A stretch of 64,000 bases of DNA from Nostocoides sp. (GCA_016702415.1 JADJEA010000012.1:86027-150026); one strand, 5' to 3'. Positions 50,276-60,202 are shown, counted from the first letter of the stretch. The notes: a model not told the origin generated them from the letters alone. Numbers and translations are program-made.

Positions 50276-51139
50276 TCAGCGCGTCCGGGCGCCGCTCGCC
50301 ATCTGCTCCAAGCGGGCGATGCGCTCGCCCATCGGGGGGTGGGTGGAGAAGAAGCGGGAGACGTCCTGAGCCCGGAAGGGGTTGGCGATCATCATGTGCG
50401 AGTTGTTGACCAGGGCCGGGGTGGGCGCCAGCGGCGCGCGCCGGGTGCCGAGCTCGAGCTTGCGCAACGCCGAAGCGAGGGCGAGTGGGTCACCGGTGAG
50501 GGTCGAGCCGTCTTGGTCCGCGTCATACTCCCTGGTTCGGCTGATCGCCATCTGGATCACCATCGCGGCGAAGGGCGCGAGCAGGGCCATCCCGAGCAGG
50601 GCCAGCGGGTTCGGCCGGTCCTCGTCGTTGCCGCCGCCGAAGAACATCGCCATCTGGGCGATCGAGGTGATGACCCCCGCGAGCGCACCCGCGATCGACC
50701 CCGTCAGGATGTCGCGGTTGTAGACATGCATCAGCTCGTGCCCCAGGACACCGCGCAGCTCACGCTCGTCGAGCAGGGCGAGGATGCCCTCCGTGCAGCA
50801 CACGGCCGCGTGATTGGGGTTGCGTCCGGTCGCGAACGCATTGGGGGCCTGGGTGGGGCTGACATAGAGGTCGGGCATGGGCTTGCCCGCCTTCGTCGAC
50901 AGCTCCCGGACGATGCGGTACATGGCCGGGGCCTGGGCTTCGCTGACCGGATAGGCGCGCATGGCCCGGATGGCGAGCTTGTCGGAGTTCCAGTACGAGT
51001 AGAAGGTCGTGGCCAGGCCGACAAGGGCGAAGACATAGATATATCTGCCGTTGCCGATGATCGACCCCAGCCCGAGGAGCAGGAGCCAGATGAGGCCGAA
51101 GAGCCCGGCGGTCTTCAGCCCGTTGAAGTGGTTGTGCAT
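50276..51139 (-). CDS. htpX: Membrane zinc metalloprotease HtpX
   Basis: 287 residues. Two N-terminal membrane helices (LFGLIWLLLLGLGSIIG, YVFALVGLATTFYSYW), zinc site LGHELMHVYNRDILTG (HExxH), further helices, and the third zinc ligand region SRTREYDADQDGS. HtpX degrades damaged membrane proteins. It lies just after nuoN on the same strand; nuo-htpX adjacency is common in actinobacteria. Confidence 0.96.
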   Translation of the reverse strand: MHNHFNGLKTAGLFGLIWLLLLGLGSIIGNGRYIYVFALVGLATTFYSYWNSDKLAIRAMRAYPVSEAQAPAMYRIVRELSTKAGKPMPDLYVSPTQAPNAFATGRNPNHAAVCCTEGILALLDERELRGVLGHELMHVYNRDILTGSIAGALAGVITSIAQMAMFFGGGNDEDRPNPLALLGMALLAPFAAMVIQMAISRTREYDADQDGSTLTGDPLALASALRKLELGTRRAPLAPTPALVNNSHMMIANPFRAQDVSRFFSTHPPMGERIARLEQMASGARTR

Positions 51140-51245
51140 GTCGGGTGCAACGCTTTCTGGAGTTCGTTCCGTTCCCGGCGCCGACGAATGTCGGCCTGGT
51201 TCGACGTGGCGCGGGCGGCGGGTCCGGAGCCTGCGCGCCGGTGCC

Positions 51246-52745
51246 TCAGCTGAGGCCGATCAGGAGGCCGGGGACAGCGCTGGTGACCACGAGCAGGGCC
51301 ACGGCGAGGATCAGCGCGACGAGAAGCCCCGGATCGAGCCGCACCGGCGGTGGCTCTTCGCCTGCCGCCCTGGCCGGGCCGGGGTCGCGGACGAGAACGA
51401 GCAGCCAGCGCAGATAGACCGCGGCACCGAGGACGACGTTGACCACGGCGATGGCGACCACGACCCACGCCCCCGCGTCGACGAGCGGACGTAGGGCGAC
51501 GACCTTCGCCAGCAGACCGATGATCCCGGGAGGCAAGCCGGCGAGGGTGAGCAGCCCGAGACCGAGGGCACCCCCGAGGAGCGGCTGTCGCCTCGCGAGT
51601 CCGGCGTATGCCGCGAGCGACCTCTCCCCCGCACCCTCCCGACCGGTGTGGACCGCGGCGGTGACCGCAAAGACGGCGAGGGAGGCCGCGGCATACACCA
51701 GGAGGTAGGTGACGGCCGCGGAGGTTCCCCGCCCACTCAGCATGGCCAGCGGGACCACGAGCCACCCGCCCTGGGCGACAGTGGAGAAGGCGAGCACCCG
51801 GAGGGGGTCGTCGGCGCGCAGAGCCAGGACGTTGCCGACGGTCATCGACACGAGACCAAGGGTGGCGAGGACCGCCAGCACCGACCCGCCGCCACCGGCG
51901 CGGGCGGTCACCGCCGCGACCGGGGTGACCACGACGATGACGCCGGAGAGCGCGGCGACCTTGGACGTCGTCGCGAGGAAGGCGGCGACGGGCTCGTCCG
52001 CGTGGACGAAGGCGTGCGGCGTCCAGAGGTGGAATGGGACCGCCGACAGCTTGAACCCGAGCCCGGCGACCATCACCACGAGGGCGAGAAGGGCGGCGCG
52101 GTGCCGGGCGGGATCGGCCCAGGCCACGGCCAGGCTGTTGGTCGCGAAGAGGGCGTCGTGGGTCGCGGTGACCCACAGGGCCGCACCGACGGCGAGCAGG
52201 GTGAAGGACGTCAGGGAGGTCATCAGCAGCGACAGCGCTCCGCCCTCGGCTCCACGGGTACGGGAGAGGGCAACGAGGGCGACCCCGGGCAGCGTGGCGA
52301 GTTCGATCGCGACGAGCCAGGTCGGCAAGTCACGCGTTGCCGGGACCAGCGCTGCCCCCGCCGTCGCCGTGAGCAGCAGAGCGACGGTGACAGCCGGTCC
52401 GCCGATCTGGTTGCGCCGCAGATGCGTCGTCCCGGGCCCGAGCATGAGGAGCACCAGGAGGGCCGAGGCCAGGGCCGCCAACTGGAGACCGAGAACGACA
52501 GCGGTGGCGTGGTAGAGGCAGGCGCCGCCGCGGCCGCCGGGCAGGCACAGCGTGTAGGCGTCGCCGCCGCCGCGCAGCCCGAACGGCAGGCCGCCGAGGC
52601 CGAGCCCGAGCGCGACCAAGGCGACCGGAAGATGGATGGCCGTGGCGCGCGGAAGGAGCGCGTCGAGGAGGAGGACGAGGACCGCCCCCAGGGCGGGTGC
52701 GAGCACCGGCGCGAGGAGCAGCCAGTTCATGGTGACGACGCTCAT
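51246..52745 (-). CDS. nuoN: NADH-quinone oxidoreductase-type subunit N
   Basis: 499 residues, about 14 membrane helices, an antiporter-like proton channel subunit. Conserved elements include FKLSAVPFHLWTPHAFVHAD (Lys-helix and WxPD-like region) and VLAFSTVAQGGWLV. The ATG overlaps the nuoM stop (ATGA). Last gene of the Nuo set. Confidence 0.93.
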   Translation of the reverse strand: MSVVTMNWLLLAPVLAPALGAVLVLLLDALLPRATAIHLPVALVALGLGLGGLPFGLRGGGDAYTLCLPGGRGGACLYHATAVVLGLQLAALASALLVLLMLGPGTTHLRRNQIGGPAVTVALLLTATAGAALVPATRDLPTWLVAIELATLPGVALVALSRTRGAEGGALSLLMTSLTSFTLLAVGAALWVTATHDALFATNSLAVAWADPARHRAALLALVVMVAGLGFKLSAVPFHLWTPHAFVHADEPVAAFLATTSKVAALSGVIVVVTPVAAVTARAGGGGSVLAVLATLGLVSMTVGNVLALRADDPLRVLAFSTVAQGGWLVVPLAMLSGRGTSAAVTYLLVYAAASLAVFAVTAAVHTGREGAGERSLAAYAGLARRQPLLGGALGLGLLTLAGLPPGIIGLLAKVVALRPLVDAGAWVVVAIAVVNVVLGAAVYLRWLLVLVRDPGPARAAGEEPPPVRLDPGLLVALILAVALLVVTSAVPGLLIGLS

Positions 52746-54287
52746 GGGCCGGTCCCGACAAGGGTGGCGGAGGGGGCGGCATACAGGATCAGCCACGGGA
52801 GGAGGCCGATGACGACGGTCGCCAGGGCGAGCACCCCGCACACGACCTGCTCCACGCGGGTCATGTCCCCGGTCGTGGACGGGGCCGCGTCCCCGGTCGG
52901 CCGGCGCTCGGCCCGCGCTCGCGCCGGGAGCGCGTCGCCCACCCAGACCAGTCGCGCGACGCGCAGTCCGTATGCCGCGGCCAGCGCCGCCCCCGCAGCC
53001 GCCGCGATGGCGCACCCGCGCAGGAGGAGGGTGACATCGGGGGGGATGTAGGTGGCTCCTCGATCGATGAAGGTGCCGGGGCCGGGGCTGGTCCACGCGG
53101 CATACAGACTGAGGAACTCGCCGGGGAAGTTCGCCAGGCCGGGCAGACCCAGACTGGCCGCGAGCCCGACCATGAGGGCCCCGCCGAAGCGCGGCCACGT
53201 TTCCCGGAGGGCTGGGCGCAGAACCGTCAGATCGGTGCTCCCCCACCGTTCCTTGAGGCCGCCGACGACGACAAAGAGAAGCGCCGAGACGACGCCATGG
53301 GCGACATTGGTCAGCACCGCGGCGCGCACCGCGAGCGGCCCACCGGCGCCGAGGGCGAGAGCGACGAAGCCCATGTGGGCGACCGAGGAGAAGGCGATGA
53401 GCCGCTTGAGGTCGCGTTCGACGAGGCAGGCCAGGCCGCCCCAGAGGATTCCGACGACGCCGAGGACGGCCAGGACCGGGCCGAGTTGGGCGAAGCCGCG
53501 GGGGGTCATCTCGCCGGGGAGCCGGATCAGGCCGTAGGTCCCCATCTTGAGCAGGACCGCCGCCAGGAGCACCGAGCCGCCGGTCGGGGCGATCGTGTGC
53601 GCGGGCGGGAGCCACGTGTGCAGCGGGAACAGCGGCACCTTGACGGCGAGCCCGAGCGTGAGCAGGAGCGCCACGAGAAGCTGCTGCCGGTCGGTCAGCC
53701 CCACCGCCGGGATATGGCGCATGTCGGTGGTCCCCGCGAATTTCGCCAACGCGAGGATTCCGGCCAGCATCGTGCTCGACCCGAGGACGGTATAGAGGAC
53801 GAACCGGCCCGCGGCGTCGGCGCGGTCGCGCGGGTGGTGGGGATCGCCATACCGGCTGATGAGGACCCACATCGGGACCAGGACGATCTCGAACGCCACG
53901 AAGAAGACGACGATGTCGCGGGCGAGGAAGGTGGCCAGGGCCCCGAGTTCGACGAGCAGGACGCACCCGAAATAGAGGCCAGGTGGACCGTGCGGGGCAT
54001 GCCGGGCCCCGTGGACGACGACCAGGAGGGCGACCACGGCCGTCAGAAGGATCAGCGGGGTGGTGATCCAGTCGGTGGCGAACGCCCAGTCGACGCCGAG
54101 GGCGGAGATCCACGGGCGCCGCAGGCTGGCATCGGTGGCCACGACGCCGACGACAGCGGCGGTGGTCACGAGGGTGGCGGCCAACGCCAGTCCGTATGCC
54201 GCGCGCCGCCCCAGCCCCGCCCGCCAGAACGAGCCACATCCCGATCGCGCCGGGGACCAGGAGTGCCGTGAGGATCAGGCCCACCAC
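52742..54287 (-). CDS. nuoM: NADH-quinone oxidoreductase-type subunit M (N-terminal frameshift)
   Basis: About 514 residues with frame restored. The main frame shows VPLFPLHTWLPPAHTIAPTGGS, LKRLIAFSSVAHMGFVALAL and the catalytic Lys/Glu of the antiporter fold. The true N-terminus lies upstream in another frame (GTG at 54287 or 54284: VGLILTALLVPGAIGMWL), overlapping the nuoL end. A one-base shift near 54240-54250 joins it to RRAAYGLALAATLVTT. The rest of the gene is intact. Confidence 0.88.
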
Positions 54288-56269
54288 GTCACCCCCACCA
54301 GCGCGAGGAGGCCGAGGACGACCCACACGAGATTGGTCGCGACCCGTTCGCGCGCGTGTGCCCGGCTTCCGGCCCGGCTGGCGGCCTCGGTGCCGGCGGC
54401 GGCCGCCCGGACATAGAGATCCACGACCTCGCGATCGAGGTAGGCAACTGCGCGGGCCAGCGCGACGACCGGGCGGGCGACGAGCGCGACATACGCCCGA
54501 TCGGCACCAAACCCGGTGTCCGCCAAACGCATCCAAGAGGACGGGGGGAGGCTGTCGTCGGGCCGGAGGAACCATCCGATGATGCCTCCGATGACCAGGA
54601 GCCCGACGGTGAGGCCGAGGACGAGCAGGGAGAATTCCCCACCGTGCAGCGGGCCGACGAAGAGGCCGGCCGAGCCGGCCAGAGTGGCGAGCGCGAGCAG
54701 CGCAAGGACGACCTTGGTGGTGCCGTATGCCGCGGGCCCCTCCCCGCCAGCGCCGTGCCCTCCCGCGACCACGCCGTGCCCGCCGTCGCCGCTGGCTGCG
54801 TGCCCGCCGTCGCCGCTGCCGTACCCAGCGGCCGGGGTCGATGCGTTGACGGGCGCGGCGACGACGGCGAAGGCGCGCGCGGCATACGCGGCGGTCAGGG
54901 CGACGGTGAGCAGGAGGGCACCGGTGACGATCCCCTGGCGCACGCCCGGGGTGACACCCTCGAGCCCGGTGGCGCTCGCCGCGTGGATGACCTGCTCCTT
55001 GGAGAAGCCGCCGACCGTCAACGGCACCCCGGCGAGGGAGAGCAGGCCGAGGACCCACGCGGCATACGCCAGGGGCGCGCGGCGGCCGGACGAGGTGAGG
55101 GCGCGCGCCGAGGTCCCACCGGCCAGCACGGAGAGCCAGCCGACGGTCAGGAAGAGGAGTGCCTTGAAGATCGCGTGCGAATAAAGATGGGCGACCGAGG
55201 CGTCGTATGCCGCGCGGCTCGCCTCCGCGGTCACCCGGCTCCCCGCCGCGCCCGCCTGGGCACCGGCACTCGGCAGCGCAGCGAGGGGCGCGAGCATGAC
55301 GGCGATCTGGCTGATCGTCGACCACGCCAGGAGGCGCTTGAAGTCGGTCTGCAGGAAGGCCGTGAAGCCGGCGAACACCATCGTCGCGGACACGCTCACG
55401 GCGAGGAGCCAGTGGGCGGGGGCGGCATACGACAGGACGGGGGCGAACTGCGCGAGGACCCATGTTCCCGCGGCCACCATGGTCGCGGCATGGATGAGCG
55501 CGGAGGCGGGTGTCGGGCCCTCCATCGCGTCGGTGAGCCAGTCCTGGAAGGGAATCTGCGCCGACTTACCGAGGACCCCGACGACGAGGGCGGCCAGCGC
55601 GAAGCTAGCGGCGCCGGTCCCGCTGCCGGCGCAGGTCGCGCAGGCCCCGCGCGCGAACGCCTCGGTCGCGAGTCGGACGATGCCGTCGATCGAGGTCGTG
55701 CGGAAGGTCGCGACGAGGACGACGACCCCGAGGACGAAACCGATGTCGGCGAATCGGGTGACGAGGAAGGCCTTCAGCGCCGCGCGGCGGGCGGATTCGC
55801 GGCGGCTCCAGTGGCCGATGAGGAGGTAGGAGCACCAGCCCATGGCCTCCCACCCGACCAGTGTGAGGACGAGATCGCGCGAGACGACGAGCAGGAGCAT
55901 CGCCCCGGCAAAGAGGCTCACCGTCGCGGCGAAGCGGGGATAGCGGTCGTCGGTGGCGAGATACCACGCCGCGAAGACCTGCACGCTGAGAGTGACCGCG
56001 AGAACTGTCAGGCCGATGACCCCGGCGGCGCCGGCGCCGGAGAGGGTGTCGGCGACCTCGAGCCCCGGCAGGTCGGGCAGCAGCACCGGGACGCGCCACG
56101 CGCCACCCGTGACCACGATCGCGGCAACGCCGACGGCGAGGGCGAGCAGGGTCACCGCCGACGCGGTCACCGCGGCCACCCGCCGCCCCGCTCGGCCCGC
56201 GGCGAGGGTCACCGGTGCCCCAGCCAGCAGTATGCCGACCGCGAGCGCGCTGCACTGACCCGAGTTCAT
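54275..56269 (-). CDS. nuoL: NADH-quinone oxidoreductase-type subunit L
   Basis: 664 residues, about 16 membrane helices plus the lateral amphipathic helix region. GWEAMGWCSYLLIGHW, KSAQIPFQDWLTDAMEGPTPASALIH and FLQTDFKRLLAWSTISQ are hallmarks. A Gly/His-rich loop (residues ~485-520: GSGDGGHAASGDGGHGV) interrupts the C-terminal part and is unusual. The ATG overlaps the nuoK stop. It pumps protons as part of the membrane arm. Confidence 0.95.
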   Translation of the reverse strand: MNSGQCSALAVGILLAGAPVTLAAGRAGRRVAAVTASAVTLLALAVGVAAIVVTGGAWRVPVLLPDLPGLEVADTLSGAGAAGVIGLTVLAVTLSVQVFAAWYLATDDRYPRFAATVSLFAGAMLLLVVSRDLVLTLVGWEAMGWCSYLLIGHWSRRESARRAALKAFLVTRFADIGFVLGVVVLVATFRTTSIDGIVRLATEAFARGACATCAGSGTGAASFALAALVVGVLGKSAQIPFQDWLTDAMEGPTPASALIHAATMVAAGTWVLAQFAPVLSYAAPAHWLLAVSVSATMVFAGFTAFLQTDFKRLLAWSTISQIAVMLAPLAALPSAGAQAGAAGSRVTAEASRAAYDASVAHLYSHAIFKALLFLTVGWLSVLAGGTSARALTSSGRRAPLAYAAWVLGLLSLAGVPLTVGGFSKEQVIHAASATGLEGVTPGVRQGIVTGALLLTVALTAAYAARAFAVVAAPVNASTPAAGYGSGDGGHAASGDGGHGVVAGGHGAGGEGPAAYGTTKVVLALLALATLAGSAGLFVGPLHGGEFSLLVLGLTVGLLVIGGIIGWFLRPDDSLPPSSWMRLADTGFGADRAYVALVARPVVALARAVAYLDREVVDLYVRAAAAGTEAASRAGSRAHARERVATNLVWVVLGLLALVGVTWWA

Positions 56270-56625
56270 CGCCCGGCCTCCCCCGCCCGAGCCGGCGTCC
56301 CCTGCTCGGAACCGTCAGCAGCGAGGTCCCCGGAGGCGTCGGTCAGGTCGATCCGCCCCCGAGCCCGGAACACCGCGACGATGATCGCGAGGGCGAGCAC
56401 GACCTCGGCGGCAGCGATGGTGATGACGAACAGGGTCAGGACATTGCCCACCGCCCATCGATCCGCGCCGATCGCGCCGGCGGTCACGAGCAGGAGCCCC
56501 GCGCCGGCGAGGATGAGCTCGATGCCGACGAGCACGAGGACGGCGTTGCGGCGGGCGAGGACACCGTAGGTGCCGATGCCGACGAGGAGGGCGGCCACGG
56601 CATACGGCAGGGCGAGGTGGATCAT
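56266..56625 (-). CDS. nuoK: NADH-quinone oxidoreductase-type subunit K
   Basis: 119 residues with three membrane helices; GTYGVLARRNAVLVLVGIEL carries the conserved Glu of helix 2 and VGNVLTLFVITIAAAEVVLAL the second Glu. The acidic C-terminal tail of about 30 residues (SGDLAADGSEQGTP) is an addition. It overlaps nuoJ (ATGA) and nuoL. Confidence 0.95.
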   Translation of the reverse strand: MIHLALPYAVAALLVGIGTYGVLARRNAVLVLVGIELILAGAGLLLVTAGAIGADRWAVGNVLTLFVITIAAAEVVLALAIIVAVFRARGRIDLTDASGDLAADGSEQGTPARAGEAGR

Positions 56626-57136
56626 CCGTGTCCACCTGTATGCCGCGTCGCCCGCGCCACCGCGAATGCCGCCACGAGCGCGGCCAGGAGGAGGAGAGAA
56701 AGGGTCTCGAAGGGCCAGACCCAGGTGCCGAAGAGTTGCCCGGCGATGGCGGCGGAGTCGACCGGGGTTCGCCTGGTGGCGTCGTGGCCGGCGAGGGCAC
56801 GAGGACGGCGAGCAGCAGGGCCGTGGTGGCCCCGGCGACAGCCGCGGCGAGGGTCCGGTGGAGACGCGAGGTCGCGTGATCGGGACTCGGGCCGATGGGC
56901 GCCCGGGGGAGCATGAGCGCGAAGATGACCAGCACGACGACCGCCCCGACGTAGACGAGCACGTGGACGAGGGCGACAAGTTCGGCGCCGAGGACGAGAT
57001 AGCACCCGGCCAGCCCGCCGAGCGCGAGGACGAGCCACAGGGCGGCGTGGACGAGGTGGCGCGTCGTCACGGCGAGCAGCGCGGCGACGACGGTGATGAC
57101 CCCGGTCGCGGCGAAGGCAAGGTCGAGGCCGGTCAC
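56622..57136 (-). CDS. nuoJ: NADH-quinone oxidoreductase-type subunit J (one frameshift)
   Basis: About 171 residues. The first frame gives TGVITVVAALLAVTTRHLVH and LVALVHVLVYVGAVVVLVIF (the pi-bulge helix region), then leaves near 56800. The second frame resumes AGHDATRRTPVDSAAIAGQL and ends FAVARATRHTGGHG. A one-base indel in a GC-rich stretch explains it. The GTG start overlaps the nuoI stop (GTGA). Confidence 0.85.
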
Positions 57137-57840
57137 GGCACATCCTCCGGCTCGACCGGGGCGTCCTGGGGGGCGGGAGCGTCGGTGGCGCCCCGGCGGC
57201 CCGGAGGCCTCGCGGCGGGCGGGCGCGCGGTCGCGTCCGGGCGGGCTGCCCGGATCGGACGCGTGCTCGGGTCCGGGCTGGCCGCCCGGACCGGACGCGC
57301 AGTCGCGTCTGGGCGGGCTGCCCGAACCGGACGCGCGGGGGCGCGCTGCGCGGCCACCTCGGCCACCTCGGCGGCGGCGTCCAGGGCCGGCGGGGGCGGC
57401 ACCGTGGCCATCCACCCACCGAGGCGGTCCTTCTCGTGGAGGAGATCGCGGATGTCGTACTCGGCATACTCGAACTGCGGCGACCAGAACAGCGCATCGA
57501 AGGGGCATGCCTCGATGCAAATCCCGCAGTACATGCACAGCGAGAAGTCGATGGCGAAGCGATCGAGGACGTTGCGCTGCCGCTCCCTGCCGCCGGGGGT
57601 CGCGGCCGGGATGGTCTCCTTGTGGGCGTCGATATAGATGCACCAGTCGGGGCATTCCCGCGCACACAGCATGCACGAGGTGCAGTTCTCGGCGAGGAGG
57701 GCGATCACCCCACGACTGCGCGGGGGCAGTTCGGGCCGCACGTCGGGATATTCGGCCGTATGCGTGGGCCGCGTGAGCGTGCGTGCGGTCGTGGCCATGC
57801 CCTTCAGCAGGCCGGGCACCAGCCCCTTCCGTCCGCTCAC
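57133..57840 (-). CDS. nuoI: NADH-quinone oxidoreductase-type subunit I, with repetitive tail
   Basis: 235 residues. Two 4Fe-4S motifs: CTSCMLCARECP and CMYCGICIEACP, which hold clusters N6a/N6b passing electrons toward NuoB. The usual protein ends soon after FEYAEYDIRDLLHEKDRLGGW; here about 95 more residues follow, low in complexity, with repeats of RPVRAARPDATA and PAARPPGRRG. The last 12 bp of the gene overlap nothing but the nuoJ start. GTG start with no strong ribosome binding site. Confidence 0.92.
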   Translation of the reverse strand: MSGRKGLVPGLLKGMATTARTLTRPTHTAEYPDVRPELPPRSRGVIALLAENCTSCMLCARECPDWCIYIDAHKETIPAATPGGRERQRNVLDRFAIDFSLCMYCGICIEACPFDALFWSPQFEYAEYDIRDLLHEKDRLGGWMATVPPPPALDAAAEVAEVAAQRAPARPVRAARPDATARPVRAASPDPSTRPIRAARPDATARPPAARPPGRRGATDAPAPQDAPVEPEDVP

Positions 57841-57890
57841 GCGTCCAACTTAGCCGAGCCGGGCCCGCGACCGTCGGTGGTCGAGGCGCG

Positions 57891-58844
57891 TCAGATGACC
57901 ACGACGACGGCGGTGAGGACGAGTTGGGCCAGGGAGAGGGGAATGAGGGCGAGCCAGGCGAAGCGCTGGAGCTGGTCCTCCCGCAACCTGGGCCAGGAAA
58001 CCCGGATCCAGATCATGACAACGGCGATGAGGAAGCCCTTGAGCAGCGTCCCACGCCCACCCCGCGACGTCCGCGAAGGGTCCCCGCCAGCCCCAGATAG
58101 AGCACGGCGAAGAGCAACGACATCAGGACGATCCCGCCGTACTCCGAGAGCGAGGAAGAGGGCGAAGCGCAGCCCAGTGTATTCGGTGTAGGGCCCGAAG
58201 ACGATCTCGCTGTCGGCGATGGGCATGTCGAACAGCGGGCGCTGGGTTCCACCCGCCACCGCCGCGACGAGGAACACCAGGGCGCCGGGCAGTTGCCAGA
58301 GCAGCCACCACGGTCGCCAGGCTTCGACGATGCCGCCGAGGCTGAGCGTGCCGGCGGCCAGGGTCACCCAGGCGACAGCCAGGGCCATCGGCAAGTTCTG
58401 ATAGGCGAGCAATTGCGCCGCCGCCCGCATAGCACCGATCAGGGCGTATTTGTTGGCGCTCGCCCACACGCCACGAGGGTCGAGGATGCCGACGCTGGTC
58501 GCGGCGAGGACGAACAACGCCCCACCAGGGAAGGTTGGCGACTCACGGCGAACCCTGGATGGATCGGGATCGCCGCCAGCGCGACGAGATAGGGGATCAG
58601 GGCCAAGGCCGGGGCGAGCGTGAACAACCGCCGGTCCGCCGCCGCCGGGACGATGTCTTCCTTCTGGACGAACTTCGCCCCGTCGGCAACCGGCTGCGCC
58701 CACCCGTGGTAGCCCCGGCATACATCGGCCCGAGGCGACCCTGCATGTGCGCCATGACCTTGTGCTCGGTCTGACCGACCAGCAAAGGCAACACGAGAAG
58801 ACGCGAGGACCCCCACCGCCCGTAGCCGATCTCCACCACGTCAT
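57891..58844 (-). pseudogene. nuoH: NADH-quinone oxidoreductase-type subunit H, at least four frameshifts
   Basis: Pieces in different frames add up to a whole NuoH: VEIGYGRWGSSRLLVLPLL, VGQTEHKVMAHMQGRLGPMY, then YHGWAQPVADGAKFVQKEDI, then LFVLAATSVGILDPRGVWAS, AQLLAYQNLPMALAVAWVTL, FDMPIADSEIVFGPYTEYTG, then SEYGGIVLMSLLFAVLYLGL and finally GFLIAVVMIWIRVSWPRLRE to the stop. Breaks fall near 58835, 58718, 58540, 58130 and 58060. Every quinone-channel landmark survives, so I think consensus errors are likelier than real decay. The ATG at 58844 overlaps the nuoC stop. Confidence 0.75.
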
Positions 58845-59365
58845 CGCAGGCCCCACTCGGCGAGCGGCACCCCGGGCGGCATCATCTTGCGTCAGCCGGG
58901 TCCGCCGCCATGCAGCTGGCCCGGTTCCCTTCGCGCCCGGCCACCGTCCTTGCTCACCCGGGCGGTCAGGACGAAATCCTTGCGCAGGGAGTGCCCGTCA
59001 GGAAACCGTCCGGCAGCAACAGGGGACGTATGACCGAGTCCCGACCCGTCACCGAACCCGCACAGTCACCTCGATCCCGAACATTTCCACCGCCTCCCGC
59101 TCATGCCAGGCCGCGCCGCCTGAAGTACCCAGTCACGCTGGGCGGCGGCATGCCGAAAGGGGAGGCGGGTGGAATCAGGGAGCCCGGCGAGGGCACCGGG
59201 GCCGCGAGCGGCATACAGGTGGAGGGAGATGTCGAAACCGGCGGGGTCGGCATCGGTCTGGTCGACCGCGGTCAGCCAGTCGAAGTAGTCGAAGCCCTCG
59301 GCGCGGGCGGCCGTGACGGCGGCGATCCACTCGCCTGCCTCGACCGCGCGCCGCTCGTCCGTCAC
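58841..59365 (-). pseudogene. nuoC: NADH-quinone oxidoreductase-type subunit C, frameshifted
   Basis: Starts MTDERRAVEAGEWIAAVTAA, EGFDYFDWLTAVDQTDADPA and GFDISLHLYAA, then changes frame. In another frame come WHEREAVEMFGIEVT (the NuoC signature) and SLRKDFVLTARVSK, followed by a tail of the kind GVPLAEWGLR before the stop that overlaps the nuoH start. The length fits a NuoC alone; there is no NuoD fusion. At least two indels. Confidence 0.7.
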
Positions 59366-59374
59366 ATCGGCAGC

Positions 59375-60048
59375 CTACTGGGGGTGGGCGCGACACCTCG
59401 CGCTGAAAGCGGGGGAGACCGGCGGCCGCGTCGTCACGTCGTCGCCTCCGGCGGCGGGATAAGGGCGCGCTGGACCTCCGCCGCGCCCGCGAGGCGATGT
59501 CCGGGAGACCGGCGGCCGCGTCGTCAGGTCGTCGCCTCCGGCGGCGGGATAAGGGCGCGCTGGACCTCCGCCGCGCCCGCGAGAACCCGCGATGTCGGCA
59601 TACCGCCGCCGGAGCGCCTCCGTTGCTGGGCCGCTCCGCGGCGATCTTGTCCTGGAGTTTGAGGATGCCGTGCAAGAGCGCCTCCGGGCCGCGGCGGGCA
59701 CCCTGGGACGTAGACGTCGACGGGGATGATCGTGTCGACTCCCTTGGTCACGCAGTAGGGTCCCAGTAGGGGCCGCCGGAGTTGGCGCAGGCGCCGAACG
59801 AGATGACGTACTTCGGCTCGGGCATCTGGTCATAGAGCCGCCGGACCGCCAGCGCCATCTTGTCGGTGACGGTGCCGCTGACGATCATCAGGTCGGCCTG
59901 CCGCGGCCCGGGGCGAGCAGGATGACGCCCAGCCGCATGAAGTCGTGCCGGGCCATCGAGCCGGAGATGAACTCGATCGCGCAGCAGGCGAGCCCGAAGT
60001 TGAAGACCCACAGGCTGTAGCGGCGCCCCAGTTGAGGATCACCCGCAT
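59375..60048 (-). pseudogene. nuoB: NADH-quinone oxidoreductase-type subunit B, frameshifted, with repeated tail
   Basis: Reconstructed order: MRVILNWG, RRYSLWVFNFGLACCAIEFI (tandem cysteines for cluster N2), RHDFMRLGVILLAP, RQADLMIVSGTVTDKMALAV, YVISFGACANSGGPYWD, GVDTIIPVDVYVPGCPPRP and LHGILKLQDKIAAER, spread over at least three frames. The tail then holds two 30-residue repeats (GGPARPYPAAGGDD...TTRPPVS) and stops at 59375, 9 bp before nuoC. NuoB couples cluster N2 to quinone reduction. The ATG at 60048 is the first gene of the set seen here; nuoA is not found upstream. Confidence 0.72.
59413..59583. repeat. Two 81-bp direct repeats in the nuoB tail
   Basis: 59413-59493 and 59503-59583 differ at one position (cacgtc against caggtc) and are separated by 9 bp, so the period is 90 bp, exactly 30 codons. 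Confidence 0.92.
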
Positions 60049-60172
60049 CGGTTTCGGAGCGTGCGCGGCCAACGGGCCAATGTGGGACTCGGCAGATCGA
60101 CCGGCGGCATAGCGAAAGCCTATGCTGCCCGGCCAGATCCAGCCAGGACCTGGCCAGGACCGGAGAAAGGCC

Positions 60173-60202
60173 GATCCGGGGGCGCCAAGACGCCCCCGGA
60201 TC
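60173..60202 (-). terminator. Terminator after the secreted jelly-roll-like gene
   Basis: GATCCGGGGGCG and CGCCCCCGGATC form a perfect 12-bp stem with a 6-nt loop, touching the stop at 60201-60203. It separates that gene from nuoB. Confidence 0.85.

Noticed and set aside
54800..54830. Metal-storage role for the Gly/His-rich loop of NuoL
   Set aside because: Low-complexity loops of this kind are common in GC-rich genes and nothing else supports metal binding.
58000..58300. A separate antisense gene in the broken nuoH region
   Set aside because: The minus-strand pieces join into one NuoH; plus-strand frames have no matches.
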